DNA from: Prado023 sp963714995
Lineage (GTDB): Bacteria > Actinomycetota > Actinomycetes > S36-B12 > CAIYMF01
Assembly: GCA_963714995.1 (NCBI GenBank)
Contig: CAVQQP010000019.1
Location: 310,001 to 374,000 of the forward strand
Direction: 5' to 3'
DNA length: 64,000 nucleotides
The position numbers and the translations under genes were made by a program. The notes beneath the pieces are model-generated. The model did no database searches. It worked only from the letters and a program-made list of their open reading frames with translations, and was not told the origin of the DNA. Positions 7,952 through 16,808 of the stretch are shown one piece after another (the stretch's first letter is position 1; each line of letters starts with the position of its first letter).

Positions 7952-10045
7952 ATGTCGGGGATGCGAGCGGGCATGTCGCGCGCGCCGCACCCTGCAGTGT
8001 TCCTCGGTACCTGGGTGGTCAGCACGATCCTGGGTTGCGGCGTCGCGCTGGTGGCCCTGGCCATGCTGCCGGCGGAGTTCGCCGCGCTCAACGCCGCGGG
8101 AAAGGCCGCGCCCCTGGTGACCATGGCCATCCTCGTGATCATCACCGAGCTGCGGCCGATCATGATGAGCCGCTTCGAGGGCGACCCGATCTCGATCTCG
8201 CCGGCCTTCGTGTTCGCGGCCCTGTACCTGTGGGGGCCGTGGCCCGCGCTGGCGCTGATGGCGGTGTCCACGTTCATCAGCGAGCTGCTGGGCCACAAGG
8301 ATGTGTGGAAGCTGTCCTTCAACGTGGGCAACTACACCCTGTCGGTGGTCGCAGCCTGGGCGGTCCTGGACCTCGGCGTCTGGCCCGAGACCGACGCGAC
8401 ATTCGTCGGGCCCGGGGATCTGGGGCTGGTCGTGCTGTCCTGGGTCGCCTACCACCTGGTCAACCTGGCGCAGGTGGCCGGCCTGGCTGAGGAGCAGACA
8501 TGGTGGGAGTCCTTCACGGAGGACTTCTGGTTCTACACGGTGTCCGCGGGGGCCGTCCTCGCCCTGTCGCCCCTCGTGGCGGTCGTCGCGATCCACGGGA
8601 AGTACTCCTGGGTGCTCCTGCCGCTGCTGCTGCCCCCGCTGCTCGCGGTCCAGCGCACGGCGCAGATGTCCCAGGAGCGCGAGCAGCTGGCGCAGGAGCG
8701 CGAGCACCGAGCCCTGCACGACCCGCTGACCGGCCTGCCCAACCGCACCCTGCTCACGGAACGGATCGAGGCCGGGTTGGCCCGTGAGAGCCGCCGGGGC
8801 GAGCGCCTGGTGGTGCTGTTCCTCGACCTCGACTCGTTCAAGACCGTCAACGACGGCCTCGGGCACGGCATCGGTGACGCCCTGCTCGTCGACGTGGCCG
8901 ATCGGCTCCGGCAGGTCACGCGACCGGGCGACACCCTGGCCCGCTTCAGCGGCGACGAGTTCGCCGTCGTGTGCGAGGCGATCCGTGACCACGAGGTGGA
9001 GTGCCTGGTCCAGACCATCCGCCAGACGATCGCAGCACCCTTCACCTTCGCGACGCACGAGGTCACCCTCACCGCGAGCATCGGGGTGGCCCCGGCCACG
9101 CCTGGGGCCACCGCCCAGTCGCTTCTGCGCGAGGCCGACTCGGCGATGTTCCGCGCCAAGAGCGCGGGCCGCGACCAGTCAGCCCACTTCCACAAGGCCA
9201 TGCATGAGCAGGCCACCGCGCGCCTCGACGACCAACTGGGGCTGCGCCGCGCACTGGAGCGCGACGAGCTGCGGGCGCACTTCCAGCCGGTCATCGACCT
9301 GACGTCCGGTGAGGCCGTCGGCATGGAGGCCCTGATCCGGTGGCAGCACCCCGAACGCGGGCTGCTCGGCCCCGACCAGTTCATCCCGCTGGCTGAGGAG
9401 ACCGGGCTGATCCTGCCCCTCGGGGCGTGGATGCTGGAGACCGCCCTGAGCCAGCTGCAGCGCTGGCGCCGGGAGATCCCCGAGGCGCACGACCTCTGGA
9501 TGGCCGTCAACCTGTCACCGCGGCAGCTCACGGATCCCGACCTGATCCACAAGGTCTCCCGTGCGCTGGCCGAGACCGGGGTGCCGGCAGGCAACCTGCA
9601 CCTGGAGATCACCGAGACCGCGGTGATGCGCTCCGTGGACGCCTCTGCCTCCACCCTGGATGCCCTGCGCCAGCTGGGCGTGCACCTGATCATCGACGAC
9701 TTCGGGACCGGGTACTCGTCGCTGGCCCGGCTCAAGAAGCTGCCCGTCACCGCGCTGAAGATCGACCGCTCCTTCGTCGACGGGCTGGGCCGGGACTCCT
9801 CGGACCTCTCGATCGTGGACGCCATCATCAACATGGCCGACTCGCTGGCCCTCGGGGTGATCGCCGAGGGGGTCGAGACCCGCGAGCAGCTCGAGATCCT
9901 GCAGTCCCTCGGGGCGCGGATGGGCCAGGGCTACCTCTGGTCGCGCGCACTGCCCGCCGCCGGGCTCGGGTCCTGGCTGAGTGCGGTGCCCCTGCATGAG
10001 GAGCTCGCCGAGGTTCGCGGCCTCCTGAGCATCCGTCGACGCTGA
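7952..10045 (+). CDS. Membrane-anchored GGDEF-EAL cyclic-di-GMP enzyme
   Basis: 697 residues, start ATG 7952 behind AGGAGAGG. The first roughly 235 residues form several hydrophobic segments (MASE-type sensor). A short coiled stretch (SQEREQLAQEREHRALHD) leads into a GGDEF domain with LTGLPNRTLL, an SGDEF active site at 333-337 (first Gly replaced by Ser) and an RPGD inhibitory site. The EAL domain keeps the catalytic set: MEALIRW (460-462), LEITETAVM, IIDDFGTGYSSL, KIDRSFVDGL and AEGVETREQL. The EAL half therefore looks competent as a phosphodiesterase. SGDEF variants are often still active, so the protein may be bifunctional. It lies between two diguanylate cyclase genes. Confidence 0.92.
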   Translation: MSGMRAGMSRAPHPAVFLGTWVVSTILGCGVALVALAMLPAEFAALNAAGKAAPLVTMAILVIITELRPIMMSRFEGDPISISPAFVFAALYLWGPWPALALMAVSTFISELLGHKDVWKLSFNVGNYTLSVVAAWAVLDLGVWPETDATFVGPGDLGLVVLSWVAYHLVNLAQVAGLAEEQTWWESFTEDFWFYTVSAGAVLALSPLVAVVAIHGKYSWVLLPLLLPPLLAVQRTAQMSQEREQLAQEREHRALHDPLTGLPNRTLLTERIEAGLARESRRGERLVVLFLDLDSFKTVNDGLGHGIGDALLVDVADRLRQVTRPGDTLARFSGDEFAVVCEAIRDHEVECLVQTIRQTIAAPFTFATHEVTLTASIGVAPATPGATAQSLLREADSAMFRAKSAGRDQSAHFHKAMHEQATARLDDQLGLRRALERDELRAHFQPVIDLTSGEAVGMEALIRWQHPERGLLGPDQFIPLAEETGLILPLGAWMLETALSQLQRWRREIPEAHDLWMAVNLSPRQLTDPDLIHKVSRALAETGVPAGNLHLEITETAVMRSVDASASTLDALRQLGVHLIIDDFGTGYSSLARLKKLPVTALKIDRSFVDGLGRDSSDLSIVDAIINMADSLALGVIAEGVETREQLEILQSLGARMGQGYLWSRALPAAGLGSWLSAVPLHEELAEVRGLLSIRRR

Positions 10046-10147
10046 CTTTCTCACCGGTCCGCAGCCTTCTCGACAACGGCGCAAACCACCCGTTCGGCCC
10101 ATCCTTTTACCTTCTGATATGTCCGCATTGCCTCGTACCCTGAGCGG

Positions 10148-11869
10148 GTGAGGTTGCGATCCGAGGACGGTGCCACCAGGCCGTCCCAGCGAGGTGAGGC
10201 CGAGCTGTTCGAGCTCGCCGCCATCGGCATGGCCGTCACCTCCACGGACGGTCGGTTCCTCGTCGTGAACCCGAAGCTGTGCACCATGCTCGGGCACTCC
10301 GCCGGCGACCTGGCCAGCTCGGGCCTGTTCGACATCACCCACCCCGACGACTGGTCGAACGTGGCCAAGGCACTGGCCGACCTCTCCCGCGACGCCGCCG
10401 AGTCCTTCACGCAGCGCCAGCGCTGCCTGGCTGCCGACGGCGCGCAGATCTGGGTCGACCTGACCGTGACCCCCACTCCGGGTCGCACGGGACTGCCCAT
10501 GCAGTTCCTGGCGCAGTTCACCGACGTCACCGCCGAGGTCGAGAACCTGCAGACCCTGCATGCCTCCGCCCGGCACTTCCAGGTCCTGAGCGAGAACTCC
10601 ACCGACGTGGTGGCCCAGACCGACCCGCAGGGCCTGATCACCTGGGTCTCCCCCTCGGTCACCACCCTGCTCGGATGGGAGACCGGCCTCCTGGCGGGAC
10701 GCGCGATCACGGCCTTCGTCGCCAAGCCCGACCTCGAGCGGTTCTCCGCCTCCCTGGCGGGGGTCCGTCAGGGCGAGGAGCTCCACGACTCCGTGGTCCG
10801 GTTCCGGTCCACCACGGGCGCCTACCGGTTCATGTCGGTCACGGCTCGGGCGCTGACGGTCGAGGGCGGGCTGGTCACCGGGATGGCCTTCGGCCTGCGC
10901 GACGTCACCGAGGAGCTGCGCGCGAAGCGGGAGCTGGCACGCAGCGAGGAGCAGTTCCGGATGGCCATGCACGGCGCGCCGGAGGGGATGGCCGTCACGG
11001 ACGCCCACGACCGGATCGTCCAGGCCAACCCCGCCCTGTGCGAGCTGCTGGGCACCACCGCGGAGCGACTCATCGGCCACCGGTTCCGCGAGTTCATCCC
11101 CGAGGACGAGCGCGAACAGGTCGAGGACCTGCGCCAGCAGCTCACCCTCGGCGAGCTCGAGACCGTCCGGCTCGAGCATCGCCTGCTCAGCCCCCTGGCC
11201 GAGGTCTGGGTCGACCATGCCGTCGGGATCCTCCGCGACGAGGTCGGCAATCCCCAGCTGTTCGTCCACCAGTTCGCCGACCGCACCGAGACGCGCCGGA
11301 TGCAGGCCGACCTGACGTTCCGGGCGACCCACGACATCCAGACCGGCCTGGCCAACCGGGCCAGCCTGCTGACCCGCCTCGAGGCACGCCTCGGGCTCGC
11401 CCCGGCCCCGGCGGACCACATCGGTGTCCTCTGGTGCGACATCGACAACCTCAAGCAGATCAACGACCAGCTCGGCCACCGCATCGGTGACGTCGTCATC
11501 GCCGCGGTCGCCGACCGGCTCAAGGGCGCGGTCCGCCACAAGGACATCGTCGGCCGCATCGGTGGCGACGAGTTCGTGATCGTGCTCGACCAGTGCCCGG
11601 ACGAGGAGACGCTGCTCTCCGTGGCCACCAACGTGCAGAAGGCAGCCAGCGGGCCGGTCCAGACCGACATCGGCAAGGTGAAGGTGACCGTGTCCCTCGG
11701 GGCGGTGCTCGCCGCCTCGACCACCGATACCGACGATGCGCTGTCACGCGCCGACCACGCGCTGTACCGGGCCAAGCGGGCGGGCCGCGACCAGGTTGCC
11801 CTCGAGCCGGTCGAGGTCGAGGACCCGCTCACTGCGCCGCACCCGGAGTCCACCGACTCAGACGGCTGA
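10148..11869 (+). CDS. PAS-PAS-PAS-GGDEF diguanylate cyclase (paralogue of the 6047 gene)
   Basis: 573 residues from GTG 10148. PAS-like modules lie at about 18-125, 140-255 and 265-375 (AAIGMAVTSTDGRFLVVNPK, TDPQGLITWVSPSVTTLLGW, TDAHDRIVQANPALCELLGT). The GGDEF domain follows, with RIGGDEFVIVL at 472-476 and an RHKD inhibitory site five residues before it. Phrases such as VTEELRAKRELARSEEQFRM and FVHQFADRT are shared almost exactly with the protein at 6047-7726, so the pair arose by duplication. The first PAS region differs most, suggesting different input signals. The last roughly 20 residues are acidic and probably unstructured. Confidence 0.9.
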   Translation: MRLRSEDGATRPSQRGEAELFELAAIGMAVTSTDGRFLVVNPKLCTMLGHSAGDLASSGLFDITHPDDWSNVAKALADLSRDAAESFTQRQRCLAADGAQIWVDLTVTPTPGRTGLPMQFLAQFTDVTAEVENLQTLHASARHFQVLSENSTDVVAQTDPQGLITWVSPSVTTLLGWETGLLAGRAITAFVAKPDLERFSASLAGVRQGEELHDSVVRFRSTTGAYRFMSVTARALTVEGGLVTGMAFGLRDVTEELRAKRELARSEEQFRMAMHGAPEGMAVTDAHDRIVQANPALCELLGTTAERLIGHRFREFIPEDEREQVEDLRQQLTLGELETVRLEHRLLSPLAEVWVDHAVGILRDEVGNPQLFVHQFADRTETRRMQADLTFRATHDIQTGLANRASLLTRLEARLGLAPAPADHIGVLWCDIDNLKQINDQLGHRIGDVVIAAVADRLKGAVRHKDIVGRIGGDEFVIVLDQCPDEETLLSVATNVQKAASGPVQTDIGKVKVTVSLGAVLAASTTDTDDALSRADHALYRAKRAGRDQVALEPVEVEDPLTAPHPESTDSDG

Positions 11870-11892
11870 CGTCGGACGTCGACGGCTGACGT
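11861..11892. repeat. 12-bp direct repeat GACGGCTGACGT, 20 bp apart
   Basis: Two identical copies of GACGGCTGACGT occur at 11861-11872 and 11881-11892. Their starts are 20 bp apart, about two helical turns, a geometry used by response-regulator dimers. The first copy overlaps the stop codon of the diguanylate cyclase gene. The 275-bp interval that follows leads to the secreted SH3/M15-like gene. Confidence 0.4.
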
Positions 11893-12144
11893 GACTCGAC
11901 GGCCGGACTGTCCACCGTCGTGCGAGGGCTCCGCGGCCGCGCATGGGTGCGGTCGCGACCGCGGTCCCCGCACGCGCCTGAGACGCACGTCACAGTTTCG
12001 CGGTGCATGGTCGAGGGAACATCGAGGCAGTACGCCCGGACCCGGACGGCTCTGACGCCGCCGAAGAGGCCCCCATCGCGGCCTGCCGACACCCCTCGCG
12101 GGCGTCGCTCGGGCTCCGCCGTCGTCCACAGGAAGGACGCAGCC

Positions 12145-13074
12145 ATGGGTCGCCACGACTCACACGACTGCCCCGATACTCGAACGAACCAACGGAACAC
12201 CAGCCCCGCCCGCCGTGCAGGCGTGCTCACCGCCGCCATGTCCCTGGCCCTGCTGACCGCAGCCGGCGCCGCCGTGGCAGCACCGGAGACCTCACCCGGG
12301 GCCCCGGTCGCCCTGGGCCTCGCCACCACCCTCGAGCCCGCAGCGATCAGCGCCGACCCGGTCGCGCTCGAGAACCGCGAGGCCGCGGCGCGCATCGCCC
12401 GCACCTCGCGCTCGGCGACCCGTGGTCCGCTCCCGTCGGCAGACGAGACGACGGACGCCGACGCCGCCCCTGCGCCCGAGCCGGAGCCCGAGCCCGAGGT
12501 CGTGGGCTCCCGGTACACGGAGGTGCGCCTCAAGGTGCGCACGTCGCCCGAGGCCGACGCCGACGTGGAGACGGTCCTCGATGCGGCGGTCAAGGTGAAG
12601 ATCACCGACGTCACCGAGGACGGCTTCCGCCAGATCATCTACAAGGACGAGCCGCGCTGGGTCACGGCCGAGTACCTGTCCAAGTCCAAGCCGGCGGCTG
12701 CCGCGTCCGGTGGGCTGTCGTCCGCCGCGTGCGCCAGCGGCTCCGGCGTCGAGGGCGGCCTCGGGGCCAACGCGATCGCGGCGCACCGCGCGATCTGCGC
12801 GCGGTTCCCGCAGGTGACTGCCTACGGCGGCTACCGCGCCGGCTCGTCGAACCACTCATCCGGGCGCGCGCTGGATGTGATGATCAGCGGCTCCACCGGG
12901 TCCGAGATCGCCGAGTGGGCGCGCGCCAACGCCTCCGCCCTCGGCATCACCGAGGTCATCCACGCGCAGCGCATCTGGACGACCCAGCGCGCCGGCGACG
13001 GCTGGCGCGGCATGTCCGACCGCGGGTCGGCCACCGCCAACCACTACGACCACGTCCACCTGTCGTTCCGCTGA
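12145..13074 (+). CDS. Secreted SH3-domain protein with M15/ARB_07466-like C-terminal domain
   Basis: 309 residues from ATG 12145, behind AGGAAGGACGC. A signal peptide (ARRAGVLTAAMSLALLTAAG, cleavage near AVAA-PETS, residue 46) is followed by a Pro/Glu/Ala linker (about 100-120), a bacterial SH3 domain (about 122-180, VRLKVRTSPEADADVETVLD) and a C-terminal domain (about 205-309). That domain has GYRAGSSNHSSGRALDVMI and NHYDHVHLSF, the His/Asp and His-x-His pattern of D-Ala-D-Ala carboxypeptidase-like (M15 or VanY-type) folds. Expected role: binding and trimming of cell-wall peptides outside the membrane. Whether it is catalytic is inference; many such domains are only named by fold. Confidence 0.8.
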   Translation: MGRHDSHDCPDTRTNQRNTSPARRAGVLTAAMSLALLTAAGAAVAAPETSPGAPVALGLATTLEPAAISADPVALENREAAARIARTSRSATRGPLPSADETTDADAAPAPEPEPEPEVVGSRYTEVRLKVRTSPEADADVETVLDAAVKVKITDVTEDGFRQIIYKDEPRWVTAEYLSKSKPAAAASGGLSSAACASGSGVEGGLGANAIAAHRAICARFPQVTAYGGYRAGSSNHSSGRALDVMISGSTGSEIAEWARANASALGITEVIHAQRIWTTQRAGDGWRGMSDRGSATANHYDHVHLSFR

Positions 13075-13164
13075 TACGGAGGCCCGGGACTCCCAGGCGG
13101 CGATGACCACCGGAGCGGCTGAGCAGATCGACGCTCATCGCCCACGGCTGCTACGTTCCCCGAC

Positions 13165-13905
13165 GTGAGGATCCTGGTCACGGGGATGTCCGGCACCGTC
13201 GCGCCACGGTTCGCGGGCGCCGCCCGGGCGGCCGGACACGAGGTCACGCCGTGGTCGCGTGCGCAGGTCTCCCCCGACGATGGGGACGCGAGCCAGCACC
13301 TGCTCGACGAGCTGAGTCCCGAGGCGATCGTGCACATGGCGTTCGGGGCTGAGTCGTGGGCAGGGCAGCTCGCCGGCCACGCCCGGCGCGACGGCATCCC
13401 GTTCGTGTTCACCTCGACCACGATGGTCTTCGCTGCGCGCCCGAACGGCCCGTACACGATCTCGTCGCCGCGCACCGCGACCGATGAGTACGGCGCCTAC
13501 AAGATCCGCTGCGAGGACGCGATCTGGTCGGCCAACCCGGATGCCATGATCGCCCGGCTGGGCTACCAGATCGATCCGGACGGCCGCGGGAACAACCTCG
13601 TCGCACACACAGACGCCCAGCAGGCCGCCGGCGGAACCGTGCGGGCGAGCCGGCGGTGGATCCCCGCGTGCGCCTTCCTGGACGACACCGCCACAGCGCT
13701 GCTGTCCCTGGTGGCGGACCCGCAGTCAGGCCTGCACCACCTCGACGCGAATGCCAGGACGGCCTGGAGCCATGCACGCATCCTGCACAGCCTCGCCGAT
13801 GCCCTCGGCCGGTCGTGGGAGGTGGTCGAGACCGACGAGCCCGACCACGACCAGCGCCTCACCGACTCACCACGGATCGCCGGCCTGGACACGCGGCTCA
13901 CCTGA
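13165..13905 (+). CDS. NAD(P)-dependent epimerase/reductase of the RmlD-like SDR group
   Basis: 246 residues from GTG 13165. The N-terminus MRILVTGMSGTVAPRFAGAA is a degenerate Rossmann GxxGxxG. FVFTSTTMVF and YGAYKIRCE give the extended-SDR Ser/Thr...Tyr-x-x-x-Lys pattern, and RLGYQIDPDGRGNN resembles the substrate loop of dTDP-4-dehydrorhamnose reductase-like (sugar-nucleotide) enzymes. It is shorter than the roughly 290-300 residues of RmlD. The substrate is unknown. It may share a transcript with yaaA, which starts 13 bp downstream. Confidence 0.7.
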   Translation: MRILVTGMSGTVAPRFAGAARAAGHEVTPWSRAQVSPDDGDASQHLLDELSPEAIVHMAFGAESWAGQLAGHARRDGIPFVFTSTTMVFAARPNGPYTISSPRTATDEYGAYKIRCEDAIWSANPDAMIARLGYQIDPDGRGNNLVAHTDAQQAAGGTVRASRRWIPACAFLDDTATALLSLVADPQSGLHHLDANARTAWSHARILHSLADALGRSWEVVETDEPDHDQRLTDSPRIAGLDTRLT

Positions 13906-13917
13906 CAGGATGAGCCG

Positions 13918-14700
13918 GTGCTCGTCCTCCTGCCGCCCAGCGAGGGAAAGACCGTCCCCACGCAGGGACCACCGCTCGACCTCGCAGCCCTGTCGCTCCC
14001 CGCGCTCAACCCCGCGCGTCGGAAGGCGCTCAGCTCACTGGTGGGCCTGTGCCGATCCGACCCCGCGCACGCACGTGCGGTCCTGGGGCTCAGTGTCGGG
14101 CAGGCGACGGAGGTGCAGCGCAACCGGGCCATCAGGAAGGCCCCGACCGCGCCCGCCTGGCAGGTGTACACCGGCGTCCTCTTCACCGCCGTGGACATGG
14201 GCGCCGCAGCCCCCGCGACGCGGGCGCTCCTGACCGACTGGGTGCTCGTGTGGTCCGGCCTGTGGGGCGCGGTGCGCCTGACGGACCCCATCCCCGCGTA
14301 CCGGCTGTCCGGCGGTGTGACGCTGCCCGGCCCCGGGCGGCTCGCGGCGTTCTGGCGGGAGCCGCTGCGCCGGGCACTGGCCCAGCCTGCGCGGGACGGG
14401 CTCATCGTCGACCTGCGATCAGCCACCTACGCCGCGAGCTGGACCGGCCCACCCGAGCGCACGGCCGTGGTCCGGGTCATCCACGATCAGGGGGACCGCC
14501 GCACGGTCGCCAGCCATTTCAACAAGGCGACGAAGGGCCGGCTGCTGCGGGCGCTCGCGGAGTCGGGTGCCGATCCGCAGACCGTCGACGAGCTCGTCGA
14601 CGCGATCCGGGTCGTGGGATACCGAGTCGAACCCATCATCGAATCGGGGAGCGGGACCCTGAAGCCCCGCACGCTCGACGTCGTCGTCGAGGCGCTCTGA
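13918..14700 (+). CDS. yaaA: YaaA family peroxide-stress protein
   Basis: 260 residues from GTG 13918. The family's N-terminal signature is clear (LVLLPPSEGKT), as are VYTGVLFTAVDM, the central DPIPAYRLSGG, FWREPL and the C-terminal ASHFNKATKGRLLRAL. In Escherichia coli YaaA limits hydrogen-peroxide damage by lowering available intracellular iron and binds DNA; the same role here is assumed from homology. Length matches the family. Convergent with the efflux gene that ends 46 bp away. Confidence 0.9.
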   Translation: MLVLLPPSEGKTVPTQGPPLDLAALSLPALNPARRKALSSLVGLCRSDPAHARAVLGLSVGQATEVQRNRAIRKAPTAPAWQVYTGVLFTAVDMGAAAPATRALLTDWVLVWSGLWGAVRLTDPIPAYRLSGGVTLPGPGRLAAFWREPLRRALAQPARDGLIVDLRSATYAASWTGPPERTAVVRVIHDQGDRRTVASHFNKATKGRLLRALAESGADPQTVDELVDAIRVVGYRVEPIIESGSGTLKPRTLDVVVEAL

Positions 14701-14746
14701 GGCGAGCCCCGACGGCGGGGCAGCCTGCACCCCTGCTGACCTCGAA

Positions 14747-16033
14747 CTAGCCGACGTGGTGCACGCCGCGCCGGTAGGCCGGGGTCGCGATGGCCAGGAC
14801 GAGCGTGGCCGCGAGGAGCGAACCGAGGATGACCAGCGCCAGTGCCACGGCATCGCCGCCGAGTATCCCGACCAAGGGGCTGACCAGCCCTGCGACGCCG
14901 GCCTGGGTGGCACCGATCACGGCGGCTGCCGTGCCTGCGCGCTCGCCGTGGCGCCCGAGGGCGATCGCTGAGGCGTTGCCGGCGATGAACCCGATCAGGA
15001 ACAGGATCACCCACAGGGCTGCCAGGATCCCGACCACTCCCCCGACGCCGCTGACGGCGAACACCAGCAGGGCGCCCGCTGCCACCAGGGTGAGGGGCAG
15101 TGCGACGCGCACGATCCGCATGGGGGCCACCCGGTGCACGATGGCGGCATTGACCTGGGAGCCGGCAACCAGGCCCAGGCCGTTGACCGCGAAGACGAGG
15201 GCGAACTGCTGTGCGGTGAGGCCGTAGTCGACCTGGAGCACGAACGGCGAGCCGACCACGTAGCTGATGAGCGCCCCCATGGTCAGGCCCGGGATGACGG
15301 CGAGTGCGAGGAAGTGCCTGTCGCCCAACAGTGCGCGGTAGCCGCGCAGGGCGCCCCCCACGCCAGCCGTCGTCCGCCGAGCGGGCGGGAGCGTCTCAGG
15401 GAGCCAGCGCCAGACAGCCAGGCCGAGGGCGAGGCCGAAGGCCGCCAGGACGCCGAACACCGCCCGCCAGCCGGCGACGCCTGCGATGAGGCCACCCACC
15501 GTGGGCGCGAAGAGCGGGGCCACACCGATGACGAGCATGAGTCGGGAGATCACCCGGGCGGCCGGACCGCCGGTGAGGCGGTCGCGGATGACGGCCATCG
15601 CGGTGATGCCCGCGGCGGAGTTCCCGACGCCCTGGACGAATCGCAGCGCGATGAGCATGCCGATCGTGGGAGCCAGCATGCACAGCAGCGACGCGACGAC
15701 GTGCAGGGCGATGCCGACCAGAGCCGGGCGGCGGCGGCCGAAGCGGTCTGACATCGGCCCCACGATGAGCTGTCCGAGTGCAGCGCCGAGGAGGACCGCG
15801 GAGATGGTCAGCTGGACAGCCGCATCGGAGCTTCCGAGCTCGGCGGCTACGGTGGGCAGGGACGGCAGGTAGATGTCGACGGTGACCGCGCCCAGCGCCG
15901 CCATGGCACCGAGCAGGCCCACGAAGGCAGGTCGGAACGGCCGGCTCGTCGCCGCCGAGGACGGTGCGACCCGATCCTGCAGCGCCGCTCCGTCCGACTC
16001 AGCGGGCGAGACGCCGGTGAGCGCGCGCGCCAT
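14747..16033 (-). CDS. MFS drug-resistance transporter, Bcr/CflA type
   Basis: 428 residues if started at ATG 16033 (MARALTGVSPAESDG). The frame is open further upstream to 16138, but that part looks non-coding. Twelve hydrophobic segments are evident. Motif A appears as GPMSDRFGRRRPALVG, and VTVDIYLPSLPTVAAELGSS is the N-terminal signature of the 12-TM DHA1 Bcr/CflA group, which exports drugs such as bicyclomycin by proton antiport. The C-terminal repeats (IALGRHGERAGTAAAVIGATQ) fit the same group. It has a long leader containing an 8-bp dyad (16116-16184). The substrate is not predictable. Confidence 0.85.
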   Translation of the reverse strand: MARALTGVSPAESDGAALQDRVAPSSAATSRPFRPAFVGLLGAMAALGAVTVDIYLPSLPTVAAELGSSDAAVQLTISAVLLGAALGQLIVGPMSDRFGRRRPALVGIALHVVASLLCMLAPTIGMLIALRFVQGVGNSAAGITAMAVIRDRLTGGPAARVISRLMLVIGVAPLFAPTVGGLIAGVAGWRAVFGVLAAFGLALGLAVWRWLPETLPPARRTTAGVGGALRGYRALLGDRHFLALAVIPGLTMGALISYVVGSPFVLQVDYGLTAQQFALVFAVNGLGLVAGSQVNAAIVHRVAPMRIVRVALPLTLVAAGALLVFAVSGVGGVVGILAALWVILFLIGFIAGNASAIALGRHGERAGTAAAVIGATQAGVAGLVSPLVGILGGDAVALALVILGSLLAATLVLAIATPAYRRGVHHVG

Positions 16034-16335
16034 CCGTCGCCCTGGCCACGACTCCTCCTCGCATCTCACGCGCTCATCAACCCGATCTGCGACCGGGGCT
16101 GCCGGGAAACAGAAGAACCCAAACCTCGACGACCTCACTGCGGACCCCTGCGGAGGGTCAGCCGAGTCGGGTGAGATTTGGGTTTTGCCTGCGTGGCAGT
16201 GACAAGCCCGAATTCCATCGGTCGCCGGGACGACCTCAACGCGCCCATCCTACCCCGTCGATCACCGTCCAAACCTGGGGCTTGGGCCGCCCCCGCCGGG
16301 CCGATCGGGACCGTGTGCAGGCCGGCAGCGGCGGG
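16034..16335. other. Intergenic leader of the efflux gene; no gene seen
   Basis: This 302-bp interval between two minus-strand genes contains no convincing ORF. Its notable content is the dyad at 16116-16184, described separately. The rest is G+C-rich sequence without a clear terminator or tRNA. Confidence 0.5.
16116..16184. repeat. Wide inverted repeat AACCCAAA / TTTGGGTT in the efflux-gene leader
   Basis: AACCCAAA (16116-16123) pairs perfectly with TTTGGGTT (16177-16184) across 53 nt. Inside it lie further complementary bits (GACCC...GGGTC; CTCAC...GTGAG). It is 83 bp upstream of the proposed start of the Bcr/CflA transporter, so it could fold in that mRNA leader or be a DNA operator. No known RNA class was recognised. 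Confidence 0.4.
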
Positions 16336-16776
16336 TCAGGCCCCGAACTGCACGGAACCCGTGAAGCTGACCATCCACTCGACGCCGAACCGGTCGGTGC
16401 AGCCACCGAACCACTCGGCCCACTCGGTCGGCGCCGGCTCCATGGAGACCGTGCCCCCCTGGCTCAGGGCCGCGAACAGGCGCTGCGCCTCGGCTGCGTC
16501 ATCAGCCTCCACGTGCAGGGAGAAGTTGTTGCCGCGGATGAGCTCCTGGCCGAGGGAGGCCAGCATGTCGGTGCCCATCATCATCGTGCCGTTGGGCAGC
16601 GTCAGACCGGCATTGGCAACCTTGTCGAGGTCCTCCTCGGGCAAGTCCCCCATCGACGACCCGAAGTCCCGGAACCGGGCGACGCCCAGTGACTGGCCGC
16701 CGAACACCTCGGCGTAGAACGCGAAGGCCTCCTCGGTGGTGCCGGCGAAGTTCAGGTACGGGGTCAACGCCTTCAT
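16336..16776 (-). CDS. VOC-superfamily protein (PhnB-like)
   Basis: 146 residues from ATG 16776, with GAGGAGGCTCCCG directly upstream. It shows the PhnB/3-demethylubiquinone-methyltransferase-like VOC pattern: LTPYLNFAGTTEEAFAFYAE, then VFGG, NGTMMMGTDM, the central FSLHVEADDAAEAQRLFAAL and the C-terminal DRFGVEWMVSF. Such proteins bind small molecules or metals as beta-alpha-beta-beta-beta repeats, and most have no assigned reaction. Length fits the family. Confidence 0.85.
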   Translation of the reverse strand: MKALTPYLNFAGTTEEAFAFYAEVFGGQSLGVARFRDFGSSMGDLPEEDLDKVANAGLTLPNGTMMMGTDMLASLGQELIRGNNFSLHVEADDAAEAQRLFAALSQGGTVSMEPAPTEWAEWFGGCTDRFGVEWMVSFTGSVQFGA

Positions 16777-16808
16777 CGGGAGCCTCCTCGAACGGGAAGC
16801 CGACCACG

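Noticed and set aside
6047..11869. The two PAS-GGDEF proteins as degenerate, receptor-only GGDEFs
   Set aside because: Both keep GGDEF and the RxxD site intact, so there is no reason to call them inactive.
11893..12144. A cyclic-di-AMP (ydaO-type) riboswitch ahead of the secreted SH3/M15-like gene
   Set aside because: Actinobacterial cell-wall hydrolase genes can carry this element, but the conserved GGGGGACCC and GCCGAAUCC blocks were not found here.
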